Assembly (NCBI GenBank): GCA_002025645.1
Contig: CP018783.1
Location: forward strand, 558,001 to 622,000
Length of the DNA: 64,000 nucleotides
From: Curtobacterium pusillum
GTDB taxonomy: Bacteria > Actinomycetota > Actinomycetes > Actinomycetales > Microbacteriaceae
Direction of reading: 5' to 3'
Part shown: piece after piece, positions 21,645 through 30,832 of the stretch
How positions within the stretch are numbered: the first letter of the stretch is position 1
Layout: every line of letters starts with the position of its first letter
Made by a program: the position numbers and the translations under genes
The notes under the pieces: model-generated
What the model was told of the DNA's origin: nothing
Database searches by the model: none
The model's input: only the letters and a program-made list of their open reading frames with translations

Positions 21645-22480
21645 AGCCGTGCTGCGTGGATCGGGCTGACGAGGATGGCGCGGGCGCCGAGGTCGTACAG
21701 CGCGTCCATGATGAGGTTCGCGTCCTCGCGCGGGATCATCACGCGTACCGCGGACCAGTCACGACCGTGCAGGGGCGACACAGTCGGGGACTCGATGCCC
21801 GATGCGACCGCGGTCGCCTGCTCGAGCAGCGCCGTCGGGATGTCGTAGTCGAGCATCACGTAGCCGCGGGCGACGAGCACGCCCTGCAGCCGGCGACGGA
21901 GCACGTCGATGCCCGGGATCGACTCGTCGGTCGAGACGAGCAGCGCGGTCGACTCGAGGATGACCGGGCCGAAGATCTCGAGGCCGGCCTGCCGCAGCGT
22001 GCTGCCCGTCGAGACCACGTCGGCGACGGCGTCGGCGACACCGAGGCGCACCGCGCTCTCGACCGCGCCGTCGAGCTTCACGAGCGTCGCGGTGACGCCG
22101 TGCTTCGCGAGGAAGTCCCCGACCAGTCCGGGGTAGCTCGTCGCCACCCGCACGCCGTCGAGGTCCTGCAGCGTGCTGAACCGACCGGGCGTGCCGGCGA
22201 ACCGGAACGTCGAGTCCGCGAAGCCGAGCGCGTCGACCTCGTGCGCCGCCGACCCGGAGTCGAGCAGCAGGTCGCGCCCGGTGATGCCGACGTCGAGGGC
22301 ACCCGAGCCGACGTACGTGGCGATGTCGCGCGGACGGAGGAAGAAGAACTCGACCCCGTTGCGCTCGTCGAGGAGGTGGAGCGCCTTCGGGTCGCGGCGA
22401 CCGGCGTACCCGGCCTCCCGCAGCATCTCGGAAGCGGTCTCGGAGAGGGAGCCCTTGTTGGGCACGGCGATGCGGAGCAT
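21641..22480 (-). CDS. hisG: ATP phosphoribosyltransferase (long form)
   Basis: The 279-residue enzyme catalyses the first, feedback-controlled step of histidine synthesis, joining ATP and PRPP. It begins [15 protein letters not shown] and has the PRPP-binding region [13 protein letters not shown]. Length and the C-terminal PII-like segment ([19 protein letters not shown]) mark it as the long form, which carries its own histidine-binding regulatory domain and needs no HisZ. It lies 63 nt downstream of hisE. Confidence 0.96.
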   Translation of the reverse strand: MLRIAVPNKGSLSETASEMLREAGYAGRRDPKALHLLDERNGVEFFFLRPRDIATYVGSGALDVGITGRDLLLDSGSAAHEVDALGFADSTFRFAGTPGRFSTLQDLDGVRVATSYPGLVGDFLAKHGVTATLVKLDGAVESAVRLGVADAVADVVSTGSTLRQAGLEIFGPVILESTALLVSTDESIPGIDVLRRRLQGVLVARGYVMLDYDIPTALLEQATAVASGIESPTVSPLHGRDWSAVRVMIPREDANLIMDALYDLGARAILVSPIHAARL

Positions 22481-22543
22481 CAGGTGGTCTGCTTTCTGTG
22501 GGAGTGGTCCGGGACGGTCTGGGCCGGCGCGGGACGCGCCTTC

Positions 22544-22807
22544 CTACAGATGTCGCCAGACGTCCGCCGGGGTGAGGCCCTTCGCGATCATGAGCACCTG
22601 CAGGTGGTACACGAGCTGCGAGATCTCCTCCGAGGTGCGCTCGTCGCCCTCGTACTCGGCCGCCATCCAGACCTCGGCTGCCTCTTCCACGATCTTCTTG
22701 CCGATCTGGTGCACGCCGGCGTCCAGTTCGGCGACGGTGCCGGAGCCCTCGGGGCGCGTGCGCGCCTTCTCGGTGAGCTCCTGGAACAGGTCGTCGAACG
22801 TCTTCAC
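22544..22807 (-). CDS. hisE: Phosphoribosyl-ATP diphosphatase
   Basis: An 87-residue all-alpha MazG-fold enzyme that hydrolyses phosphoribosyl-ATP to phosphoribosyl-AMP. The signature helix [15 protein letters not shown] carries the metal-binding glutamates, followed by [14 protein letters not shown] placed the start at the GTG at 22807 ([11 protein letters not shown]), which gives the usual family length; a longer open frame exists only because it runs out of frame through rpe. Followed by hisG on the same strand. Confidence 0.93.
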   Translation of the reverse strand: MKTFDDLFQELTEKARTRPEGSGTVAELDAGVHQIGKKIVEEAAEVWMAAEYEGDERTSEEISQLVYHLQVLMIAKGLTPADVWRHL

Positions 22808-22863
22808 GCCGACCAGGCTACCGTCCTCGGACACCGAGGCAGCCGTACCGTCCGGACGGGTGC

Positions 22864-23523
22864 TCACGACCGGGCCCGGGCTGCTGCTTCGCGGAGGTCC
22901 GCGATCCGCGCAGCCGGCTCGCCGCCGTACACGGCCGAGCCCGCGACGAGGGTGTCCGCGCCGGCCGCGACGGCCACGGGCACGGTGTCGACCGCGATCC
23001 CGCCGTCGACCTCGAGCCAGACGTCCAGACCGGAGGCGTCCACTGCGGCACGCGCGTCGGCGAGCTTCGGCATCACGGACGGCATGAACGACTGACCGCC
23101 GAAGCCCGGCTCGACCGTCATGAGCAGGATCATGTCGTAGGCGTCGAGGTGGTGCAGGACCTGGGTGATCGGCGTGCCCGGCTTCACCGCGACGGCGGCA
23201 CGGGCCCCGTTCGAGCGGATGGCCGCGGCGGTCGCCACCGGGTCGTTCGCCGCCTCGAAGTGGAACGTGACGCTCGATGCACCGGTCTCGGCGTACTTCG
23301 GCGCGTTCGCGTCGGCGTCGGTGACCATCAGGTGGACGTCGAGCGGGACCGGGGAGACCTCCTGCAGGCGCTGCACGATCGGCAGGCCCAGCGTGAGGTT
23401 CGGGACGAAGTGGTTGTCCATCACGTCGACGTGCACCAGGTCGGCGGTCTCGATGCGGTGGAGCTCGCGCTCGAGGTTCGCGAAGTCGGCGGACAGGATG
23501 CTCGGCGAGATGCGGATCGTCAC
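22864..23523 (-). CDS. rpe: Ribulose-phosphate 3-epimerase
   Basis: The 219-residue TIM barrel interconverts ribulose 5-phosphate and xylulose 5-phosphate. It begins [16 protein letters not shown] and has the catalytic and metal-binding elements [31 protein letters not shown] and LEVDGGI. It lies between rsmB and hisE, the order also seen in other actinobacteria. It supplies pentose phosphates that feed PRPP, used by the his, trp and pyr enzymes encoded nearby. Confidence 0.97.
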   Translation of the reverse strand: MTIRISPSILSADFANLERELHRIETADLVHVDVMDNHFVPNLTLGLPIVQRLQEVSPVPLDVHLMVTDADANAPKYAETGASSVTFHFEAANDPVATAAAIRSNGARAAVAVKPGTPITQVLHHLDAYDMILLMTVEPGFGGQSFMPSVMPKLADARAAVDASGLDVWLEVDGGIAVDTVPVAVAAGADTLVAGSAVYGGEPAARIADLREAAARARS

Positions 23524-23590
23524 CCGACAACCCTACCGGCGGCTGGGGTTCACGAGACTCGGCTGCGCGCCACGGCGCCCGAGCACGATC

Positions 23591-25132
23591 TCAGGCGGTG
23601 CGTCGGAACAGTGCGATGAACATCGCGTCCGTCCCGATGCGGTGTGGCCAGAGCTGCGCCGTGTTCCCGTCCGCTACCTGCGGGTCCCGAGCGGCCACCG
23701 ACCGCACGACCGACGCGGTGTCGAGCTGCTCGAGCACGCCCCCGTGCCGCGCCATCAGCGCATCGACCTGCCCGCGCGTCTCCGCCAGGTGCGGCGAGCA
23801 CGTCACGTAGGCCAAGGTCCCGCCTGGTGCGAGCACCCGCACGGCGGCGTCCAGCAGCTCGGCCTGCAGTGCCGCGAGCTCGGGGACGTCCTCGGGCTGC
23901 TTCCGCCAGCGGGCCTCGGGGCGACGCCGGAGCGCACCGAGCCCGGTGCACGGCGCGTCGAGCAGGATCCGGTCGAACGTCACGCCGGCCCCGTCGCGCC
24001 CGAAACGTCGACCGTCGCCCTCGACCACGGTCACGCCGTCGCCGAACCCCGCGAGGGCCTTGCGCACGAGTCCGGCCCGCGCCGGCACGAGTTCGTTCGC
24101 CACGAGGGCGGCCCCACCCTGCGCCGCCTCGGCCGCGAGCAGCGCGGCCTTGCCACCGGGTCCGGCGCACAGGTCGAGCCAGCGCTCTCCCGACCGGACC
24201 GCGGACGACCGGCTCAGCGCGAGGGCCGCGAGCTGCGAGCCCTCGTCCTGCACGCGGAGCCGCCCGGCGGTGACGCCGGGCACGCGGGCCGGGTCGCCGC
24301 TGATCCCGCGGATGCCGACGGGCGAGACCGGCAGGTCCGCCTCGGGGTCGGTGGGTCGGCCGGGAGGCACGACCTCCGTGTCGTCCTCGGCTGCGGTTCC
24401 GGGGGCGGCCGGCGCTGGCTGATCGGCGGGAGCGTCGACGTCATCGGTCGCGTCGTCGACGACCGCGGCGTGGGCCGTGGCGGCGGCGACGTCCTCGGCG
24501 GTGGCGAGTCCGGGCAGCGCCGCGAGCTGCACACGGGGTGCGACGTTGTCGGCGGCCAGGAGCGCGGCGAGCTCGTCCCGCGAGCGTTCGGCCGCGAGGG
24601 CGTCCCGGAGGGCGGAGACGACCCACACCGGGTGCGACCAACGGGCCGCGAGGAGCGCGTCGCCACCCCGCCCCTCGGTGATGAGCGCGTCCCACTCGTC
24701 GTCGGTCCGGGCCCCGACCTTGCGCAGTACGGCGTTGACGAAGCCCGTGGCGCGGTGGGCGCCGACCTCTCGGGCGAGCTCGACCGTGGCCGAGACCGCG
24801 GCGTGCGTCGGGGTGCGCATGCCGAGCAGCTGGTGGGCGCCGAGACGCATGACGTCGAGCACGTCGGACTCGATGTTGTCGATCCGGCGTCCCGAGGCGA
24901 GGGCGACGATCGCGTCGTACCGGCCGAGCATCCGGATGGAGCCGTAGGTCAGCTCGGTGGCGAACGCTGCGTCCCGCGCGGTGAGCCCGGCACGGCGGAT
25001 GCGCGTCGGCAGGAGCAGGTTCGCGTAGGCGTCGTCGACCTGCACGGCACGGAGGACGTCGAACGCCACCCGGCGGGCGCTCGTCTGCCGGGGGCCGTGG
25101 TTCCGGCGGTGACCGGTGTTCGCGCCGCTCAT
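23591..25132 (-). CDS. rsmB: 16S rRNA (cytosine-967-C5) methyltransferase
   Basis: The 513-residue protein has an N-terminal NusB-like RNA-binding domain (about residues 12-150) and a C-terminal Rossmann methyltransferase. The AdoMet site reads WLDLCAGPGGKAALLA, and the two key cysteines lie in DAPCTGLGALRRRPE and YVTCSPHLAET. An Ala/Pro/Asp-rich insert of about 50 residues (around 230-285) separates parts of the protein and looks disordered. The ATG overlaps the fmt stop (ATGA). Confidence 0.95.
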   Translation of the reverse strand: MSGANTGHRRNHGPRQTSARRVAFDVLRAVQVDDAYANLLLPTRIRRAGLTARDAAFATELTYGSIRMLGRYDAIVALASGRRIDNIESDVLDVMRLGAHQLLGMRTPTHAAVSATVELAREVGAHRATGFVNAVLRKVGARTDDEWDALITEGRGGDALLAARWSHPVWVVSALRDALAAERSRDELAALLAADNVAPRVQLAALPGLATAEDVAAATAHAAVVDDATDDVDAPADQPAPAAPGTAAEDDTEVVPPGRPTDPEADLPVSPVGIRGISGDPARVPGVTAGRLRVQDEGSQLAALALSRSSAVRSGERWLDLCAGPGGKAALLAAEAAQGGAALVANELVPARAGLVRKALAGFGDGVTVVEGDGRRFGRDGAGVTFDRILLDAPCTGLGALRRRPEARWRKQPEDVPELAALQAELLDAAVRVLAPGGTLAYVTCSPHLAETRGQVDALMARHGGVLEQLDTASVVRSVAARDPQVADGNTAQLWPHRIGTDAMFIALFRRTA

Positions 25133-26064
25133 GCGAGGACCTTCCCGTCGAGCTCGCCCAGGCCGCGGGCCCAGGCGGCGGCGTCCATCGCCTTCTTGCC
25201 GGCGGGCTGCACCTCGGTGAGCACCAGCGGGTCGTCGGCGGTCCCGACGACCAGCCGACCGCCCTGGACGGCCAACGCGCCGGGCGCGAGCGACGGGGCG
25301 GGGTCCGGCGTGCCTCCCGGCAGTCTGGAGCTGCGGAGCAGCTTGATCCGCGTCTCACCCAGGTGGGCGTACGCACCGGGCTCGGGTGTGACCCCGCGCA
25401 GGCGGGCGTGGACCGCGGCAGCGGGCGCGGCGAAGTCGATGCGGCCGTCGTCGATGGTGAGCTTCGGGGCGAGGGTGGGCTCGCCGGACTGCTCGGTGGC
25501 GACCGCGGTGCCGGCGGCGATGTCGTCGACGACGCGGACGACGGTCTCGGCGCCGGTCTCGGCCATCGCGGCGAGGACCTCACCAGAGGTCGCCTCTGGC
25601 TCGATGTCGAACGGGTCGCTCGCGTAGACCGGGCCGGCGTCGAGTGCCTCGACGAGCTGGAACACCGTCGCGGCGGTGCGGGTGTCGCCGGCCATCACCG
25701 CTCGCTGGACCGGGGCAGCGCCGCGGTACTGCGGCAGGTCGGAGAAGTGCAGGTTGATCCAGCCGAGGCGCGGGGCGTCGAGCGCCGGGCGCCGGAGCAG
25801 CGCGCCGTAGGCGACGATGACGCCGAGGTCGACGCCGAGGTGGGCGATGCGGGCGGTGACCTCGTCGTCGACGCGGGAGGCCTCGATCACCGGGAGGCCG
25901 AGCTCCTCGGCGGCCCGGGCGACGGGTGTCGGGGTGAGGACGCGCTTCCGGCCCTGCGGGGTCGCCGGACGGGTGAGGACCGCGGCGATCTCGTGCTCGG
26001 ACGCCGCGAGGCGGCGGAGGGTGGGGACGGCCGCAGCGGGGCTGCCGGCGACGACGAGACGCAT
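25129..26064 (-). CDS. fmt: Methionyl-tRNA formyltransferase
   Basis: The 311-residue enzyme formylates initiator Met-tRNA with 10-formyl-THF. The catalytic signature is in INLHFSDLPQYRGAAPVQRA (Asn/His/Asp), with a C-terminal OB-like tRNA-binding domain from about residue 208. It starts MRLVVAGSPAAAVPTL at 26064 and overlaps rsmB by 4 nt. fmt and rsmB are neighbours in many bacteria. Confidence 0.96.
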   Translation of the reverse strand: MRLVVAGSPAAAVPTLRRLAASEHEIAAVLTRPATPQGRKRVLTPTPVARAAEELGLPVIEASRVDDEVTARIAHLGVDLGVIVAYGALLRRPALDAPRLGWINLHFSDLPQYRGAAPVQRAVMAGDTRTAATVFQLVEALDAGPVYASDPFDIEPEATSGEVLAAMAETGAETVVRVVDDIAAGTAVATEQSGEPTLAPKLTIDDGRIDFAAPAAAVHARLRGVTPEPGAYAHLGETRIKLLRSSRLPGGTPDPAPSLAPGALAVQGGRLVVGTADDPLVLTEVQPAGKKAMDAAAWARGLGELDGKVLA

Positions 26065-26099
26065 GGGTTCGATCCTCCCATGTCCCGCACGCGCTGCGC

Positions 26100-26151
26100 G
26101 TCCGACGGTGTCAGGACCACTGTCGCTCCGGCGGTGTCAGGACCACTGGTC
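26100..26151. repeat. 26-bp tandem duplication spanning the helicase stop codon
   Basis: The 17-mer CGGTGTCAGGACCACTG occurs at 26106-26122 and again at 26132-26148, and flanking bases extend the match to about 26 bp. The right copy contains the stop codon (26137-26139) and last codons of the helicase gene; the left copy repeats them in the gap before fmt. It looks like a recent slippage duplication. The rest of 26065-26136 shows nothing else. Confidence 0.8.
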
Positions 26152-29127
26152 GCGGAGCACCGGTGCCGCCGTGGCGGCGCCCGACGTCCGGCGAGCACGG
26201 ACCAGCAGCACGAGCGACTCCGGCGAGTCGATCTCGTGCAGACGGCACGGACCGACCGTGCGGTTCCAGTCCGCTGCGAACACCTCGGCGTCGGCGCGGC
26301 GACGTCCCACCGCGGTCGGCACGGCGAAGTACCGGTCGCCCCGGGTGAGTGCACGGGCCACGGCCAGGGCCGCGACGAGCAACGGGGCCCGCCGGACGGT
26401 GGCGCGTTCGGTGCGGCTGACCTGCAGCAGGAACCGCGGTGTGCGCACCGGGCCGAAGAACTCGGCGAGCGAGTCGGTCACGACGCGGCGGTCCTCCGGG
26501 CGTCCGCCGAGCACCTCCATCGTGAAGCTCTGCGGCACCTTGCCCGCCATCTGCGCGGTGACACGGACGTCCCCTTCGCCGAACGCCGGTACCCGACCGG
26601 CCCGGTGGAGCGCGTCGACGACGACCCGGACGGCTCGGCGGTACGCGCCGACCGTGCTGAACCGCTGGCGGAGGGCGAGGCCGAGCTGTCTGGCGACGGG
26701 CCAGACCAGCAGGACGGCGAGACCGGTGACGACGAGGAGCCCGAGGACTCCGGGGACCGAGCCCAGCCGCCAGAGGGCGACGACGCCCCGGGCCGATTCC
26801 GCGAGCAGCCAGAGGACCGCGCCGAGGACGACGGCGAGCACGAACTCCGCGGTCGGTCCGGTGCGGAACGGCTGCGTTCGTGGTTCCTCGACCACCGTGG
26901 CCGTGCTCTCGCGGTCGGCGTAGGGCTCGCCGATGCGCCAGGCTGCCCAGCTGTCGGCCCGGGTGGGGAGTTCGGCGGCGATGGACTCGTCGAGGGCCCG
27001 GACGGTCTGCCGCTTGTCCTTGGCGACGAGCCCGGCGAGCCAGAGGGCCTGGCCGTCGGTGAACGCGATCGACGTGCCGCGCACGACCTGGGTGGAGTCG
27101 GCACGGAGCAGGCCCCAGATCTGGTCGTGCTTCCGGCGCATCCGGGAGACGTCCGGGGCGGCGTCGAGCGGGACGTCGGCCGGGATGACCGCGGTGACGG
27201 TCCAGTTGTGGGCGACCTTGCGGGGCCACGCCGGGTCGAGGCGGAGCGTGCGACCGCGGAGCTGCTGGGTCGCGGACGAGGTGGCGACGGCGGTGAGGTC
27301 GACCAGTGTGTTCGCGGCGGGGCAGTCCCAGCCCTCGCCGAGGAGGCCACGGGTACCGATGACGAGTCGTGTGGTGCCGTCCGTGAGCAGGGCGGAGACG
27401 GCGGCCAGCACGGCGGCCGATCCGGCGCCGGGCGTCTCGACGCTGAGCACCCGCGGGTCGTCGGGAACCGGTTCGGTGGTGCACGTCGTGCCGAGGCGCT
27501 GCTCCAGTGCGGGGAGCAGGACGTCGGCGTCCCGGGTGGCGATCCGGAGGTGGCGTGCGGTGACGAGCACTGGTCGCAGCGGGACGGTGAAGTCCTCGGT
27601 CGCGACCGTGGCGAAGGTGCGGAGTGCGCCCGCGGCGGGGACGGTGCTCCCCCGGGTGTTGCCGTGGGTGGCGTGGTCGGTCACCACGACGGCCCGGACC
27701 CGGTCGGCGGCGTCCTGGGAGAGCTCGAGGCGGAGCAGGTCGACGACGGCCTGGTCCTTCGCTGCGGACGACGCCAGCACCGTGTCGATCGGGTCCCGGC
27801 TCCGTCGGACGCCGCGGTCGGTGAGGGTGAAGCCGAAGTCCACGATCGAGCGCTTGATGCGCTGCCACTGCTCCGCGCGGCTGGGGTCGGGCAGCAACCG
27901 GTCGAGGGCGTAGCGGGCGAGGACCCGGATCCGCTGTTCGGCGTCGGGAGCGCGACGGGCGTCGTCGGGCAGGAGCGCGAGCAGTGGGTGGTCGGGGCGG
28001 AACTCGGCGAGGGTGCGGGCGGCGGACTCGGCGACGGGGAAGTCGGCGGCGAAAGCCGCTGCGAGGCGTTCCTCGGCCGTGTCGGTACGCATGCCGGGCC
28101 GTGCGCCGGGCCCGGCGGTGCGGTCGGTGCCGGTCTTTGGCTGCAGGGTCGTCTCCAGCCACTCGATCCCGTCGGGTTCGGCGAGCGCGCCGCGGATCAG
28201 CGCGGCGAGTCGGCGTTCGTGGTCGCGCAGGAAGGCGAGCTCGTCCGGGGTCGGTTCGACCAGCCAGACGTGGTCGCGGTAGGGCGCGAGGTTGCCCTCC
28301 TTCACGACGGCGGGCGTCGGCACCTCGTAGTCGACGTCGCCGAGCAGTGCGGTGTAGGTGTCGTGCGCATCGCGGTCGTCGGTGGACGGCAGGGTCGCGG
28401 TCAGACCGATGACGACCGGTTCGCGGCCGGATGCCCGGATGCGGCCGAGCAGGTAGGCGACGACGAGCGCCCAGTGGTCGAGGAGGTGGTGGCACTCGTC
28501 GAGGACGACGGTCTCGACGCCGTTCGCCACGAGCCGGTCGACGAGAGCACGGGCGTTCGGGTGCAGGGCCTCGGCGAGGAGCTCGGGGTCCTCGCGGGCG
28601 AGCCGTTTGCGGATCGCGCGGGAGCGGCGGCGGACACCCTTCCGGAACGCTGCCTGGTTGCTGCTCCGGAGGTCGTCGATCCAGCGTGCCGCGGCGTCGT
28701 CGTCCCGACCGCCGGCGACGAGTTCACGACGCCAGTCCGCGGTCGCGAGATCGGTGAGCGGACTGCCGGTGTCGAGGACGGAGAGCATCTGGTAGGTCAG
28801 CGCGGTGAGGTCTGCGGGCTGGCGCGGGTCCTCGGAGACGGTCGCCTCGCCGTGCAGGGCCGACGCCGATCGGGCCCACTGGGCGCGGATCGTGGCGGTC
28901 GGCGCGAGCACGAGGGCACGCGCGCCGTGGCGTCCGGCGAGGAACAGCCCGAGCAGGGTCTTCCCGGCTCCGGGCGGCGCGACGACGTGGACGGGGTCGC
29001 CGGGCTCGACGGGCACGCGGTCGAGGACGTCGCGCTGGTAGGTGCGCAGCGTGCCCTGGTAGCGCCAGCTCGCGAGCGGGAGCGTGCGGTCCCCCGTGTG
29101 GTCGTCCGTGCGTTCCCCCGTCGTCAC
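26137..29127 (-). CDS. SF2 (DEAD/DEAH-type) helicase with two internal membrane segments
   Basis: I do not recognise a named family. The 996-residue protein has a complete superfamily 2 core: Walker A VVAPPGAGKTLLG (about 48-60), DECHH (210-214), GLTATLPS (241-248), GTRGLLGEGWDCP (591-603) and QQLRGRTLRLD (621-631). A long insert of about 270 residues separates the two RecA lobes. After the core come two strongly hydrophobic segments (about 760-777 and 791-813), then a 180-residue soluble C-terminal region. I chose the GTG at 29127 because an earlier start would run into the divergent DUF4383 gene; the first residues then read TTGERTDDHTG. It stands alone, with no nuclease or methylase partner. 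A role in nucleic-acid processing at the membrane is inference. Confidence 0.75.
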   Translation of the reverse strand: MTTGERTDDHTGDRTLPLASWRYQGTLRTYQRDVLDRVPVEPGDPVHVVAPPGAGKTLLGLFLAGRHGARALVLAPTATIRAQWARSASALHGEATVSEDPRQPADLTALTYQMLSVLDTGSPLTDLATADWRRELVAGGRDDDAAARWIDDLRSSNQAAFRKGVRRRSRAIRKRLAREDPELLAEALHPNARALVDRLVANGVETVVLDECHHLLDHWALVVAYLLGRIRASGREPVVIGLTATLPSTDDRDAHDTYTALLGDVDYEVPTPAVVKEGNLAPYRDHVWLVEPTPDELAFLRDHERRLAALIRGALAEPDGIEWLETTLQPKTGTDRTAGPGARPGMRTDTAEERLAAAFAADFPVAESAARTLAEFRPDHPLLALLPDDARRAPDAEQRIRVLARYALDRLLPDPSRAEQWQRIKRSIVDFGFTLTDRGVRRSRDPIDTVLASSAAKDQAVVDLLRLELSQDAADRVRAVVVTDHATHGNTRGSTVPAAGALRTFATVATEDFTVPLRPVLVTARHLRIATRDADVLLPALEQRLGTTCTTEPVPDDPRVLSVETPGAGSAAVLAAVSALLTDGTTRLVIGTRGLLGEGWDCPAANTLVDLTAVATSSATQQLRGRTLRLDPAWPRKVAHNWTVTAVIPADVPLDAAPDVSRMRRKHDQIWGLLRADSTQVVRGTSIAFTDGQALWLAGLVAKDKRQTVRALDESIAAELPTRADSWAAWRIGEPYADRESTATVVEEPRTQPFRTGPTAEFVLAVVLGAVLWLLAESARGVVALWRLGSVPGVLGLLVVTGLAVLLVWPVARQLGLALRQRFSTVGAYRRAVRVVVDALHRAGRVPAFGEGDVRVTAQMAGKVPQSFTMEVLGGRPEDRRVVTDSLAEFFGPVRTPRFLLQVSRTERATVRRAPLLVAALAVARALTRGDRYFAVPTAVGRRRADAEVFAADWNRTVGPCRLHEIDSPESLVLLVRARRTSGAATAAPVLRDQWS

Positions 29128-29181
29128 CGTCCGAGTCTCCCACGGGTACCGTCGCCCGCAGCCGAACGAGGAGGTTCCACC

Positions 29182-29640
29182 ATGTCCGACGTCACCACCC
29201 CCACCGACCGCTACGCGGGCTCGAGCATCCAGAAGGCCGCGCTCGTGGTCGGCATCGTGTTCCTGCTGGTCGGGATCGCCGGGTTCGTCCCGGGTCTGAC
29301 CACCGGTGACCTCGGTGGCGCCGGACACGGATCCATGGCGATGCTGCTCGGACTGTTCCAGGTGTCGGTGCTGCACAACGTCGTGCACCTGCTGTTCGGC
29401 GTCGTCGGGCTGCTGGCGGCCGGGTACGCGACCGGGTCCCGGATGTACCTGGTGATCGGCGGCGTCGTCTACTTCGTGCTGTGGGTGTACGGGCTGTTCA
29501 CGGCGGGGCACGACTTCGGGGCGAACTTCGTGCCGCTGAACTGGGCGGACAACTGGCTCCACCTGGTGCTCTCGATCGGGATGGTGGCGCTCGGCGTGGT
29601 CTTCCCGCGCGAGCGCCGCCGCCCCGTCAGCGCTGCGTGA
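29182..29640 (+). CDS. DUF4383 membrane protein
   Basis: A 152-residue protein with four membrane helices and the family-typical [17 protein letters not shown] and [12 protein letters not shown] segments, both with conserved histidines. The ATG at 29182 has GAGGAGG 8 nt upstream, which fixes the start despite a much longer open frame in the same register. It is divergent from the helicase gene (54-nt gap) and its end overlaps the kbl stop by 14 nt on the opposite strand. DUF4383 function is unknown. Confidence 0.9.
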   Translation: MSDVTTPTDRYAGSSIQKAALVVGIVFLLVGIAGFVPGLTTGDLGGAGHGSMAMLLGLFQVSVLHNVVHLLFGVVGLLAAGYATGSRMYLVIGGVVYFVLWVYGLFTAGHDFGANFVPLNWADNWLHLVLSIGMVALGVVFPRERRRPVSAA

Positions 29641-30832
29641 CCGGGGCGGTGCCGGTGTCGGCTGCCGCCCGGGCCTCGGTGAAGGCCGCCACGCAGCGCC
29701 GCACCTGGTCCTCGGTGTGCGCTGCCGACAGCTGCACGCGGATCCGCGCCCGCCCCTTCGGCACCACCGGGTAGCTGAACGCCGTGACGTAGATCCCGCG
29801 CGCCTGCATCTCGTCCGCGATCCGTGCGGTCAGCGCGGCGTCGTGGAACATGACCGGGACGATCGGGTGCTCCCCCGGCAGCAGGTCGAACCCGGCCTCG
29901 GTCATGAGCGACCGGAACAGCGCGGCGTTCTCTCGCAACCGGGCTCGGGCGTCGTCCGAGCGCTCGATGAGGTCGAGTGCGGCGACGGTCCCCGCCGCGA
30001 TCACGGGGGCGAGTGAGTTCGAGAACAGGTACGGGCGGGACCGCTGCCGCAGCAGGTCCACGATCTCCCGGCGACTGGCGACGTACCCGCCGCTCGCGCC
30101 CCCGAGGGCCTTGCCGAACGTGCCCGTGTACACGTCGACGCGGTCCGCGACGCCGCAGAACTCCGGCGTGCCCCGGCCGTGCTCGCCGACGAACCCGACT
30201 GCGTGCGAGTCGTCCACGATCACGAGCGCGTCGTACCGGTCGGCGAGGTCGCAGATCTCCGCGAGGGGCGCGATCGACCCGTCCATCGAGAACACGCCGT
30301 CGGTCACGATCGCCCGGAACCGCGCGTCCCCGGCGGCGATCAGCTGCGCCTCGAGGTCCTGCACGTCACGGTTCCGGTACCGGAACCGCTGCGCCTTCGA
30401 CAGCCGCACGCCGTCGATGATCGAGGCGTGGTTCAGCTCGTCGGAGATGATCGCGTCCTCCGCTCCGAGGAGCACCTCGAACAAGCCGCCGTTCGCGTCG
30501 AAGCACGACGAGTACAGGATCGTCGCCTCGGTCCCCAGGAAGGACGAGACCCGTCGCTCGAGGTCGAGGTGCAGGTCCTGCGTGCCGCAGATGAACCGCA
30601 CGCTCGCCATGCCGTAGCCCCAGCGGTCGAGGGCGTCCTTCGCGGCCTCGACCAGGTCGACCGAGTCGGCGAGGCCGAGGTAGTTGTTCGCACAGAAGTT
30701 CAGCAGGTCGACGCCGTCCGCCTCGATCGCCGCGCGCTGCGGGCCGGCGATGCCGCGTTCCCGCTTCGTCAGCCCGGCGTCCTCGATGCCCGCGAGCTCC
30801 GCGGCCAGGTGGCCCTTGATCGCGCCGTACAT
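29627..30832 (-). CDS. kbl: Glycine C-acetyltransferase (2-amino-3-ketobutyrate CoA ligase)
   Basis: The 401-residue PLP enzyme splits 2-amino-3-oxobutyrate with CoA into glycine and acetyl-CoA. The PLP lysine lies in [15 protein letters not shown], with aldol-type motifs [10 protein letters not shown] and [11 protein letters not shown]. Length and order are those of E. coli Kbl. The ATG overlaps the tdh stop by one base (TGATG), so Tdh and Kbl are made together and channel the unstable ketone intermediate. Confidence 0.96.
   Translation of the reverse strand: MYGAIKGHLAAELAGIEDAGLTKRERGIAGPQRAAIEADGVDLLNFCANNYLGLADSVDLVEAAKDALDRWGYGMASVRFICGTQDLHLDLERRVSSFLGTEATILYSSCFDANGGLFEVLLGAEDAIISDELNHASIIDGVRLSKAQRFRYRNRDVQDLEAQLIAAGDARFRAIVTDGVFSMDGSIAPLAEICDLADRYDALVIVDDSHAVGFVGEHGRGTPEFCGVADRVDVYTGTFGKALGGASGGYVASRREIVDLLRQRSRPYLFSNSLAPVIAAGTVAALDLIERSDDARARLRENAALFRSLMTEAGFDLLPGEHPIVPVMFHDAALTARIADEMQARGIYVTAFSYPVVPKGRARIRVQLSAAHTEDQVRRCVAAFTEARAAADTGTAPVTQR

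Noticed and set aside
26137..29127. Helicase as part of a known anti-phage system
   Set aside because: None of the partner genes expected for described multi-gene systems are nearby; neighbours are fmt, rsmB and a DUF4383 gene.
25363..29640. Very long open frame on the plus strand, opposite fmt and the helicase gene
   Set aside because: It has no ribosome binding site, its residues are shadows of minus-strand codon bias in very GC-rich DNA, and only the last 152 codons (DUF4383, from 29182) show a family, a start and a Shine-Dalgarno.
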